Shown: positions 44,066 through 52,089 of the stretch, in pieces | Position numbering within the stretch: position 1 is the first letter of the stretch | Layout of the letters: each line of letters begins with the position of its first letter | Assembly: GCA_900104495.1 (NCBI GenBank) | Contig: FMXS01000004.1 | Coordinates: forward strand, 370,633 to 434,632 | Direction of reading: 5' to 3' | DNA: 64,000 nt | DNA from: Ruminococcaceae bacterium FB2012 | GTDB taxonomy: Bacteria; Bacillota; Clostridia; Oscillospirales; Ruminococcaceae | The notes under the pieces: generated by a model | Told to the model about the DNA's origin: nothing | The model's input: only the letters and a program-made list of their open reading frames with translations | Database searches by the model: none | Position numbers and translations under genes: made by a program

Positions 44066-46380
44066 TGATCACAGTTAACATACACGTTTACGGCATCGTG
44101 CAGGGAGTTGGGTTCAGGCCTTTCACCTCCGTTGCCGCCGAAAAGTACGGTATCAAAGGCACCGTTGCCAACAAGGGCTCCTACGTTGAGATAATTGCTC
44201 AGGGCAGCAGGGAAGCCATCAGCGCTTTTGCCGACGAGATACGTTTCCGTCCGCCGGACCGTGCGGTGATCCTCGGAGTTGACGAACTTGACATCGAGGG
44301 CGAAGTTCACCGATACGACAGTTTCGAGATAATCGAAAGCGAAAAAGAGTACGGAGATATTTTCATTTCTCCCGATATTGCAACCTGCGACAAATGCCGG
44401 GCGGAGCTTTTCGATAAAAACGACAGGCGGTATCTTCATCCCTTCATCAACTGTACTCAATGCGGGCCGAGGCTGACTATTCTCGACTCTATGCCCTATG
44501 ACAGAGAACGAACGAGCATGAAGGAGTTTCCGATGTGTTCCGTTTGTATGGACGAGTATTACTCGCCCGAAACACGCCGTTACGACGCCCAGCCCGTCTG
44601 CTGCAACGACTGCGGTCCCGAGCTTTATATAATCGGCGAGAATACCCGCGGAGGCGAAGCGATCACAAAGATCAGAAAACTGATAATGAACGGCGGTATA
44701 GCTGCCGTCAAAGGCATCGGAGGATTCCATCTCTGCTGCGATGCCAAAAATACCGAAGCAGTCGAGCGGCTCCGCAAACTGAAACGCCGTCCGATGAAGC
44801 CCTTTGCTGTCATGATGCGGGATATGGGCACCGTCAAAAGAGAATGCGCGGTGCTGAAAGGCCAGGAGGAATACCTCATCGGCTGGCAGAAGCCGATAAT
44901 GCTCCTTGAAAAATCAGATAACCAAACGATAAGCGAACGTATTGCCCCCGATAATATGACAGTCGGAGTTATGCTCCCTTATGCTCCGGTGCAGATGCTT
45001 CTGTTTGATTATCCCGACGGAGTTGAAATGACCGACTGCCTTGTTATGACCAGCGGAAATGCACGGGGCGCACCGATCTGCCGCGACGATGAAAGCGCGG
45101 TAAAAGAGATAGGCTCCTTCTGCGATCTGATCCTGTCCCACAACAGAAAGATCCTTATCCGCGCCGATGATTCCGTCACCGACTGGCTGGACGGCAAGCC
45201 TTATATGATAAGGCGCTCCCGCGGATTTGCTCCGCTGCCTTTTATGATCTCCGGTTCGGAGGATGTTCAGGCTGTCGGCATCGGCGGCGAGCTGAAAAAC
45301 AGCTTCTGCGCCGCCCGTAACGGAATGCTCTATCCTTCTCCGTATATCGGAGATATGGCAGACATCCGCACCGTAAGGGCTCTCGGAGAGTCACTTGAAA
45401 GAATGCTTGATATGCTGGAATGCGAGCCCTCAGTCATCGTCTGTGACAAGCATCCGATGTATAACACCGTTACTTTCGCAGAGGAGTATTCCGCTAAGCA
45501 CGGTCTGCCCCTTGTGAAGATACAGCACCATTACGCGCATATACTTTCCTGCATGGCGGAAAACAATCACGACGGCAAAGTCATCGGTCTGAGCCTTGAC
45601 GGCACAGGCTACGGCGACGACGGAACTATCTGGGGCGGCGAGATCCTTCTCTCTGATCACAGCGGTTTTGAACGTGCCGGATGTATAGCACCATTCATCC
45701 AGACAGGCGGAGACCTTTCCGCCAAGGAAGGCTGGCGCATCGCCGCGGCTATCCTCCGTGATGTTTTCGGTGACGAAGGAATGAATGTTTGCTCACGCCT
45801 GTCCGTATGCTCCGAGCAGGAGTATAAACTTCTTGCAAATATGGCGTCCAAGAATCTCAACAGCGTAAAAAGCACCAGCTGCGGAAGGCTGTTTGATGCA
45901 GTCTCAGCTATACTCGGCATCAGAAGGGTATCGACTTTTGAAGGCGAAGCCTCCACGGCGCTGATGTATCACGCCCAGCTATTTGAGAAAAACAACGAGA
46001 CGGACCCGCCGGAGTATCAGCATCCTCTTTTGAGTAACGGGGACGGTTTTATCACCCTCCAGACAGACTTGCTTGTCAAGGACATTGCCGAGCGCTTTCT
46101 TGCGGGAGAGGACGCCGATAAACTTGCTTACGGCTTTCATTTCATACTCGGCAATATGCTGACGGAAGCCTGCGAGGAGATAAGAAAGAGCACGGGCCTT
46201 GAAACAGCCGCTCTCAGCGGAGGAGTTTTCCAGAACAAGCTTCTGGTCAGACTTGTAAGCGCGGAGCTTGAAGCCCGGGGATTCAAAGTGTTAAGGCACA
46301 GTCTTGTTCCGCCCAACGACGGAGGGATCGCTCTCGGTCAGTCGGCGTATGCAATAAAAAATAAGAATATCAAAAACTGA
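44065..46380 (+). CDS. hypF: Carbamoyltransferase HypF
   Basis: A 771-residue multidomain protein that supplies cyanide ligands. Residues 1-90 are acylphosphatase-like (VYGIVQGVGFRPFT). Residues 105-190 hold zinc fingers (CDKCRAELF, NCTQCGPR, CSVCMDEYY, CCNDCGP). Residues 195-385 are YrdC-like (GGIAAVKGIGGFHLCCDA). The C-terminal Kae1-like domain has IQHHYAHILSCMAENN and the GLSLDGTGYGDDG and LSGGVFQN motifs. It turns carbamoyl phosphate into carbamoyl-AMP and passes it to HypE. Here it directly follows the nitrogenase-like genes by a TAATG overlap. Confidence 0.96.
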   Translation: MITVNIHVYGIVQGVGFRPFTSVAAEKYGIKGTVANKGSYVEIIAQGSREAISAFADEIRFRPPDRAVILGVDELDIEGEVHRYDSFEIIESEKEYGDIFISPDIATCDKCRAELFDKNDRRYLHPFINCTQCGPRLTILDSMPYDRERTSMKEFPMCSVCMDEYYSPETRRYDAQPVCCNDCGPELYIIGENTRGGEAITKIRKLIMNGGIAAVKGIGGFHLCCDAKNTEAVERLRKLKRRPMKPFAVMMRDMGTVKRECAVLKGQEEYLIGWQKPIMLLEKSDNQTISERIAPDNMTVGVMLPYAPVQMLLFDYPDGVEMTDCLVMTSGNARGAPICRDDESAVKEIGSFCDLILSHNRKILIRADDSVTDWLDGKPYMIRRSRGFAPLPFMISGSEDVQAVGIGGELKNSFCAARNGMLYPSPYIGDMADIRTVRALGESLERMLDMLECEPSVIVCDKHPMYNTVTFAEEYSAKHGLPLVKIQHHYAHILSCMAENNHDGKVIGLSLDGTGYGDDGTIWGGEILLSDHSGFERAGCIAPFIQTGGDLSAKEGWRIAAAILRDVFGDEGMNVCSRLSVCSEQEYKLLANMASKNLNSVKSTSCGRLFDAVSAILGIRRVSTFEGEASTALMYHAQLFEKNNETDPPEYQHPLLSNGDGFITLQTDLLVKDIAERFLAGEDADKLAYGFHFILGNMLTEACEEIRKSTGLETAALSGGVFQNKLLVRLVSAELEARGFKVLRHSLVPPNDGGIALGQSAYAIKNKNIKN

Positions 46381-46393
46381 AAGGAAGATAAAT

Positions 46394-46603
46394 ATGTGTG
46401 TTGGATTATCAGCAAGAGTAGTAAGCGTTAAGGACGATACCGCTATCATTGATGCGGGCGGAGCCCAAAGAGAGATCAGCGCGGGCGTTATGGATGACCT
46501 TGAGCCCGGCGATTACGTCATGGTCCATGCCGGAATAGCTATCGCCAAGATCACACAGTCCGACGAGGACGAAGCAGAAGATGTAATGGAGAGTCTGATA
46601 TGA
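46394..46603 (+). CDS. hypC: HypC chaperone
   Basis: A 69-residue OB-fold protein. It starts MCVGLSARVVSV; the Cys at position 2 is the essential iron ligand shared by HypC proteins. It forms a complex with HypD on which the Fe(CN)2CO group is made. The C-terminus is acidic (SDEDEAEDVM). It overlaps hypD by 4 nt and follows hypF by 13 nt. Confidence 0.93.
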   Translation: MCVGLSARVVSVKDDTAIIDAGGAQREISAGVMDDLEPGDYVMVHAGIAIAKITQSDEDEAEDVMESLI

Positions 46604-47652
46604 ACGAAAACATGAAAGCCGCCCGCGACATTATCACGGGTTACAGCGGCAGACCGCTTCGCATAATGGAAGTCTGCGGGACTCATACTCACGAGATCTT
46701 CCGTCTCGGCATACGCAAGCTCGTTCCCGAAAATATCGACATAATCTCCGGCCCCGGATGTCCCGTGTGCGTTACCGCAGTGGGATACATCGATGAAGCC
46801 TGCTGGCTGGCTTTGGAAAAGGGCTGTACGGTTTGTACCTTCGGGGATCTGATAAAAGTCCCCGGAACGACAATGAGCCTTGCGGGCGCAAGGGCCAAGG
46901 GCGCAAAGATCAGACCGGTCTATTCTCCGCTGGACGCCGTTGAGCTTGCCAAGGAAAACCCGGAGGAACAAGTAGTTTTCCTTGCCGTAGGCTTTGAGAC
47001 CACTACACCCTCGGCCTGTCTTGCAGTCAAACAGGCAAAAGCGGCAGGACTGAAAAACTTCTCGATACTCACGGCCAACAAGACGATGCCCAATGCTTAT
47101 AATGCCCTTGTCGGCAGCGCGGACGCATTTATTTATCCCGGCCACGTCAACGCTATCACCGGCAACGGTGCCTGCATAAAGCTCTGCGAGGAGAAAGGCG
47201 TATCGGGCGTAGTGGCGGGATTCACCGCCAGCGAGCTTGTAACGGCTCTTGCCGTAACGGTAAAGCTCCTTGAAAAGGGCGAGCCCTTCTTTCGCAACTG
47301 CTATCCGCGAGTCGTGAAGGACGAAGGAAATCCTGCGGCAATCAAGCTGATGAACGAGGTCATGGAGCCCTGCGACAGCGAGTGGCGGGGCCTCGGAATG
47401 ATCCCAATGTCGGGTATGAAGCTGCGTCCCGAGTATGCCGACCATGATTCAAGGATCAAGTATTCCATGCCGGTGATAACCGGCAAGCCCAATCCGGCCT
47501 GTCGGTGCGGAGACGTGCTCCAGGGCAAGTGCAAGCCCTCCGACTGCAAAGTCTTCGGCAAAGTATGCACCCCGCTTCACCCCGTAGGTGCCTGCATGGT
47601 CTCCGACGAAGGAGCCTGTGCGGCATATTATCAGTATTCCGGGCTTGTTTAA
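46600..47652 (+). CDS. hypD: Iron-sulfur protein HypD
   Basis: A 350-residue protein. Signature segments are MEVCGTHTHEIFR, SGPGCPVCVT and FETTTPS, and the C-terminal [4Fe-4S] motif lies in CRCGDVLQGKCKPSDCKVFG. HypD reduces the cyanide carbamoyl adduct and builds Fe(CN)2CO with HypC. Overlap with hypC and 27 nt to hypE. Confidence 0.96.
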   Translation: MNENMKAARDIITGYSGRPLRIMEVCGTHTHEIFRLGIRKLVPENIDIISGPGCPVCVTAVGYIDEACWLALEKGCTVCTFGDLIKVPGTTMSLAGARAKGAKIRPVYSPLDAVELAKENPEEQVVFLAVGFETTTPSACLAVKQAKAAGLKNFSILTANKTMPNAYNALVGSADAFIYPGHVNAITGNGACIKLCEEKGVSGVVAGFTASELVTALAVTVKLLEKGEPFFRNCYPRVVKDEGNPAAIKLMNEVMEPCDSEWRGLGMIPMSGMKLRPEYADHDSRIKYSMPVITGKPNPACRCGDVLQGKCKPSDCKVFGKVCTPLHPVGACMVSDEGACAAYYQYSGLV

Positions 47653-47679
47653 TGAATATAATATAACGGAGGAACAGTT

Positions 47680-48687
47680 ATGAGTGACAATACAGTAACG
47701 CTTGCACACGGAGCAGGCGGAAAACAGACAAGCGAGCTGATTGAAAAGGTGTTTAAAGCCCATTTTTCCAATCCCGAATTTACTGCGGACGATGCAGCCG
47801 TACTGCCGGAGATCGGCAGCAAGCTGGCGTTCACCACCGACGGCTTTATCGTATCACCGTGGAAATTCAACGGCGGGAACATCGGCAAGCTGTCGATCTG
47901 CGGAACGGTCAACGACCTTTCCTGCATGGGTGCAAAACCTATGTATATGACCTGCGCATTTGTTATTGAGGAAGGTTTTCCCCTTGACAGCCTTGAAGAG
48001 ATCGCCGCTGCTATGGAAAAGACCGCCGCAGAGGTCGGCGTGAAGATCGTCGCAGGTGACACCAAGGTCGCCGGCAAGGGACAGGTGGATAAAGTCTTTA
48101 TCACCACAACGGGCATCGGCTCAGTTCAAGAGGGCGCCAATACCTCGGGCAAATTCGCTGAGCCAGGCGACGCCGTTATCGTCACCGGAGACGTGGGCAG
48201 ACACGGCTGTACGATCCTGCTGGCAAGAGACGAATACGGCATCGAATCGGACGTTGACAGCGACTGCGCTCCGCTTTGGGGAACGGTGGAGGATATTTTC
48301 TCCGTGACCAATGATATCCATGTTATCAGAGACGCCACAAGAGGCGGCGTAGGCACCGTGCTTTACGAGATCGCAGAGCAGAGCGGAGTGGGCATAACTC
48401 TCGATCAGACCTCTATCCCCGTTGATCCCAGAGTCAAAGGCGTCTGCGGGATGCTGGGCCTGGAACCTCTTTATCTCGCCTGTGAGGGAAGACTTGTTAT
48501 TTTTGCTCCGCAGGATAAGGCTGATTCGATCGTCGCCATGCTCAGAGAAGGAAAACATTCAAAGAACGCAGCCGTCATCGGCAGAGTTACCGAAGAAAAC
48601 AAGGGCAGGGTAGTCCTGGAGACCGAACTGGGAACACAAACCATACTTCCTCAGCCGAAGGGAGAGCTTCTTCCCAGGATCTGCTGA
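47680..48687 (+). CDS. hypE: Carbamoyl-dehydratase HypE
   Basis: A 335-residue protein. The AIR synthase-like fold starts LAHGAGGKQTSELIEKV, then FTTDGFIVSP and GDTKVAG. It ends in PRIC, the C-terminal Cys that receives the carbamoyl group and is dehydrated to thiocyanate. With HypF, C and D it completes cyanide-ligand synthesis. The GGAGGAACAG ribosome site precedes it, and it closes the 12-gene run. Confidence 0.96.
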   Translation: MSDNTVTLAHGAGGKQTSELIEKVFKAHFSNPEFTADDAAVLPEIGSKLAFTTDGFIVSPWKFNGGNIGKLSICGTVNDLSCMGAKPMYMTCAFVIEEGFPLDSLEEIAAAMEKTAAEVGVKIVAGDTKVAGKGQVDKVFITTTGIGSVQEGANTSGKFAEPGDAVIVTGDVGRHGCTILLARDEYGIESDVDSDCAPLWGTVEDIFSVTNDIHVIRDATRGGVGTVLYEIAEQSGVGITLDQTSIPVDPRVKGVCGMLGLEPLYLACEGRLVIFAPQDKADSIVAMLREGKHSKNAAVIGRVTEENKGRVVLETELGTQTILPQPKGELLPRIC

Positions 48688-48780
48688 TATAAAACAGAGA
48701 CAATACCGCCGATATATGAACGCAATTTCGACTTCGTCTGTAAAATAATAACAAAAATGCACATATTTAATTGTTATTTA

Positions 48781-48802
48781 TGCAAAAAAACGTTTTTTTG
48801 CA
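48781..48802. repeat. Perfect 22-bp palindrome after hypE
   Basis: TGCAAAAAAACG and its exact complement form one continuous palindrome without spacer. It lies 94 nt after hypE and 10 nt before the -35 of the next promoter. It could be an operator or part of termination; no GC-rich stem is present. Confidence 0.75.
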
Positions 48803-48812
48803 CAATAACTTA

Positions 48813-48841
48813 TTGACATTATGAATATTATGTGGTATATT
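48813..48841 (+). promoter_or_regulatory. Promoter of the sensory hydrogenase operon
   Basis: TTGACA at 48813-48818, 17 bp, TATATT at 48836-48841. The transcript leader is about 110 nt. Confidence 0.7.
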
Positions 48842-48958
48842 TATTATTAACGTATTGTGTATTATTTCAGGTGTGCCGTATGTACGGGCTTTAGCTGTTT
48901 TCAGCGCTAAAGATAAACGGCCGCCCTATCACATATTGCATTCAGGAGGTATATGTCA

Positions 48959-50047
48959 ATGGCTGAAACCAGATTCATCAAGACCGTGACCTTTGGCGGT
49001 TACGACAAGGGAGATGTCGATAAGAAGTTCGAATATCTCTACACTCAAGTCTATGACCTGAAAAACGAATTGCGCGAGACCAAGCTCATGCTCAACAAGT
49101 TCAAAGAGGGAACTTCCGAGGAAGCCGCTCACGAATCGGTGCTTTCCAACGAGAGGAACAAGCTCACCGAGATGCAGGTCAAGAACGAAACCATGAGCGA
49201 AAGGCTCAAATCCGCCGAGGACGACAACAAGAAAAAGGAAGCCGAGCTTGTTGAACTCAGAAAGGCCAAAGCCGAGCTTGAAGAAGCTCTTGCCGATGCC
49301 AATACCAAGCTGACAGCTGCCTCCGGCGGCGGTGACGCTGCTATGTTCGGCGTTGTATTTGCAGAGGCTCAGAAATCCGCGAACCTTATCGTTTCCACCG
49401 CAAAACAGCAGGCTGAGGATCTCGAAAACGACTCCAAGAAGCTTGCCGAGAATACCGTGGCCGAAGCTAACAACAAGGCCTCCAAAATCATCTACGATGC
49501 CGAAAAGCGTGCCGCTGAGATCACTGCCGAGGCCGAGAACAATTCCGCTAAGATGGAAGCAGCATCGGGCAATATGAAAGCCACGATGCTCAACGAAGTC
49601 ACAAGGATCGGTGCCGAGGTCGCCAAGCTGAAGAAGGTCCTCAACGATTTCAGAGAGACAGGTCTTTCCATGGTAGAGAAGTCCGAAACTCTGATAGAGG
49701 ATACCAAGGCCGATCTTACCGCCGGCGGCGTTCCCGTATTCAAGGATCCCGCGCTTCACGATCCGTTTATTCCCGAAGCTCCTGTATATCAGGAGACCGA
49801 TAATACTTATGCTACCGGCATGGATGAGCAGGCCAAGAAGAAGAATGAAGAGCTTGAAAAGCTCAAGGCAATGGCAGATTCCATAGGCGATAAGAAGCCT
49901 CAGAAGAGCAGCGGACCCGATCTCGCCTCTATCGCAAAGCAGGCTGCTTCACTCAAAGACGGCGATGCAGCAAAGAAAGAGGAAGCCCCCAAGAAAGACA
50001 CACCGAATCTCGGCGATCTTCTTAACAAGGCTAAGTCAATAAAGTAA
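48959..50047 (+). CDS. DivIVA-like coiled-coil protein
   Basis: A 362-residue protein. The first 35 residues (TRFIKTVTFGGYDKGDVDKKFEYL) resemble the DivIVA/GpsB membrane-curvature domain start. Long coiled coils follow at about 25-105 (Lys/Glu heptads) and 125-235 (Ala-rich). The C-terminal 80 residues are low-complexity with Lys, Asp and Pro. The start is probably ATG 48959, 9 nt after GGAGG; ATG 48953 is only 3 nt away. It is 45 nt before the hydrogenase gene, in the same direction. A scaffold that positions the sensory complex is a guess from context. Confidence 0.65.
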   Translation: MAETRFIKTVTFGGYDKGDVDKKFEYLYTQVYDLKNELRETKLMLNKFKEGTSEEAAHESVLSNERNKLTEMQVKNETMSERLKSAEDDNKKKEAELVELRKAKAELEEALADANTKLTAASGGGDAAMFGVVFAEAQKSANLIVSTAKQQAEDLENDSKKLAENTVAEANNKASKIIYDAEKRAAEITAEAENNSAKMEAASGNMKATMLNEVTRIGAEVAKLKKVLNDFRETGLSMVEKSETLIEDTKADLTAGGVPVFKDPALHDPFIPEAPVYQETDNTYATGMDEQAKKKNEELEKLKAMADSIGDKKPQKSSGPDLASIAKQAASLKDGDAAKKEEAPKKDTPNLGDLLNKAKSIK

Positions 50048-50092
50048 CTTTGTTCAATTATTTATAATTATTTGAAAGAGAGTTGTTTTAAA

Positions 50093-51784
50093 GTGAGTAC
50101 AAGTGAGCTCATTATTGTTAAACCCGAGAAATGCGTCGGCTGTAATTCGTGCGTCAGAACATGTCCTGCTCCCGAGGCAAATATCACCAAGATGCTTGAT
50201 GACGGAAGATTTATCACTACCGTTAATCCGGAAAAATGTATCGCCTGCGGCGAGTGCGTAAGAAACTGCACTCACGGCGCAAGAGACTTTATTGACGATA
50301 CCGAGAAATGTATGCAGAGAATGACAAGAGAGAAGATCATCGTTCTTGCCACTCCCGCTATCAAGTCTGTTTTCCCGACCAAGTGGAAGGGAATACTTGA
50401 TTGGTTCAAGAGCAAGGGATGTATAATCTATGACGTTTCCCTCGGCGCGGATATCTGCACATGGGCCCATGTAAGAGCTATCGAGCGCAAGGAAGTCGGA
50501 AATGTCATCACCCAGCCTTGTGCCGCTATCGTTAATTATATCGAGATCTATCAGCCCAAGCTGCTGAATAACCTCTCACCTATCCACAGCCCTATTTCCT
50601 GCGCGGTAACATACATAAGAAAGTATCTCAGAAGGTCCAATCCTATCGCCGTGCTTTCTCCCTGTATCGCCAAGAAGACAGAGTTTGAGGAGACCGGCAT
50701 CACCGATTTCAACGTAACATTTGCCAAGCTGGAAGAGTACTTCGACAAGAACGGCATCAAGGTCGCTGCCAACGCCGCTAACGACTTTGAGTATAAGTTT
50801 GAAGAGATGCAGGGCCAGCTGGGTGCCGTATACCCCCGTCCGGGCGGACTGCGTGACAATATCTGGATGCACAATCCCGATATCAACATCACCACCTCCG
50901 AAGGCGTTAACAAGGTATATCCCGAGCTGGAAATGTATGCCGAGATGCCAGAGTTCAAGCATCCCGAAGTATTTGACGTGCTTTCCTGCGAGTTCGGATG
51001 TAATGTAGGTCCCGCTTCCGGCACGAATCAGACAGTTTTCGACGTTATGGCTACAATGCGTGAGGTCGAAAAGGAAGCCAAGGCAAGACGTAAGACCGGC
51101 GGCGGATTCCTCAGCAGAGGCGGAGACGACAAGCTGTTCAAGAAGTTTGATGATGAGCTCAAGCTCAGCGACTTCATGAGAACATATAAGCCTTCCGCTC
51201 CTTCTCCCGTTCCTACCGACAGACAGCTGGATGCCGTTTTCGAGATGATGGGCAAGCATACTCCCGAAGAGCGGAATTTCAACTGCCACGCCTGCGGATA
51301 CCGTTCCTGCAAGGATATGGCTATCGCTATTTGCAGAGGTCTCAACACCGTTGACAACTGCATCGTTCACGCGAAGAGCATCCTGACTGCAAGACACAGC
51401 GCTCTGACTGCTCAGCACGAGCTTCTCTCCGAGATCACCAACGAGTGTATGTCGCTTTCCGACAAGCTCAGAGACGATCTCAAAAACATCAACTCCAATA
51501 TGGATACGATAGGCGAATCCACGGCCAAGACCAGCGAAAGAGCCAACGTAGTTAACGATCTGCTCACCAACGTTATCGCATTCTGCAAGGCTAACACCTC
51601 TATGGATGCCTCCAGCGTCGGACAGCTTGTTGAGATCCTTGAAACAACTCTCGATGCATTCAAGGCTCTGGATGACAACGTTAACGTTACAAACGAAAGC
51701 TCTGATGTTATCCGCAATTCTATTCAGCAGATCAGCGGACTGGTTGACAACATCAACGATACTCTCCGCAAGACCGTGAAATGA
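50093..51784 (+). CDS. Sensory-type [FeFe]-hydrogenase (HydS-like)
   Basis: A 563-residue protein. Two [4Fe-4S] motifs lie at residues 14-60 (CVGCNSCVRTCP and CIACGECVRNC). The H-cluster domain keeps four cluster-ligand Cys: QPCAAIVNY (L1), LSPCIAKKTEF (L2) and VLSCEFGCNVGP (L3), but the proton-relay Cys of the usual TSCCP motif reads QPC. A further iron-sulfur motif lies in CHACGYRSCKDMAIAICRG, then a coiled-coil region (about 440-563), with no catalytic electron partner. This matches sensory hydrogenases of the group C/D kind. GTG at 50093 is preceded by GAAAGAGAG; a TTG start at 50072 gives seven more residues. Sits at the head of a kinase/phosphatase set, likely an H2 or redox sensor. Confidence 0.85.
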   Translation: MSTSELIIVKPEKCVGCNSCVRTCPAPEANITKMLDDGRFITTVNPEKCIACGECVRNCTHGARDFIDDTEKCMQRMTREKIIVLATPAIKSVFPTKWKGILDWFKSKGCIIYDVSLGADICTWAHVRAIERKEVGNVITQPCAAIVNYIEIYQPKLLNNLSPIHSPISCAVTYIRKYLRRSNPIAVLSPCIAKKTEFEETGITDFNVTFAKLEEYFDKNGIKVAANAANDFEYKFEEMQGQLGAVYPRPGGLRDNIWMHNPDINITTSEGVNKVYPELEMYAEMPEFKHPEVFDVLSCEFGCNVGPASGTNQTVFDVMATMREVEKEAKARRKTGGGFLSRGGDDKLFKKFDDELKLSDFMRTYKPSAPSPVPTDRQLDAVFEMMGKHTPEERNFNCHACGYRSCKDMAIAICRGLNTVDNCIVHAKSILTARHSALTAQHELLSEITNECMSLSDKLRDDLKNINSNMDTIGESTAKTSERANVVNDLLTNVIAFCKANTSMDASSVGQLVEILETTLDAFKALDDNVNVTNESSDVIRNSIQQISGLVDNINDTLRKTVK

Positions 51785-51811
51785 TCCGATAACCGAATAA
51801 TACAAATAACA

Positions 51812-51848
51812 GCGGTCGCTTTGACTTGATAAGCGGCCGCCTTATTTT
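51812..51848 (+). terminator. Probable terminator after the hydrogenase gene
   Basis: GCGGTCGCTT (51812-51821) pairs with AAGCGGCCGC (51831-51840) with one wobble, followed by CTTATTTT, a weak T-run. Confidence 0.6.
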
Positions 51849-51962
51849 GGAAAGAAGTACTGTTTGCGGGTGCACTTTTATAAGTTTCACAAAAAATAAT
51901 AAAATTTAATGAATTATTAAAGAATTAACCCCGATAATTTGTACATATTATAACATTTAGGC

Positions 51963-51991
51963 TTGACATAATATCATGGAAATGGTATAAT
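51963..51991 (+). promoter_or_regulatory. Promoter of the LRR/kinase/VWA/PP2C run
   Basis: TTGACA at 51963-51968, 17 bp, TATAAT at 51986-51991. Confidence 0.85.
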
Positions 51992-52089
51992 ATACTATAT
52001 AGAAGTGTGTTCGTCCGGAACACTGAAAAAATTGTCTGTTTCGTGTTAAAAGTACTGCGATACGGACAACAGGAACGGGAGAGTTGCTT

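Larger units (their letters stand above)
51785..52089. other. Intergenic gap of 305 bp between hydrogenase and LRR protein genes
   Basis: Contains a probable terminator at 51812-51848, then an AT-rich stretch without open reading frames, then the consensus promoter at 51963-51991 for the gene at 52090. Nothing else is evident. Confidence 0.6.

Noticed and set aside
50576..51805. Minus-strand open frame of about 400 codons opposite the hydrogenase gene
   Set aside because: Shadow of a conserved iron-sulfur protein; no domain, no ribosome site.
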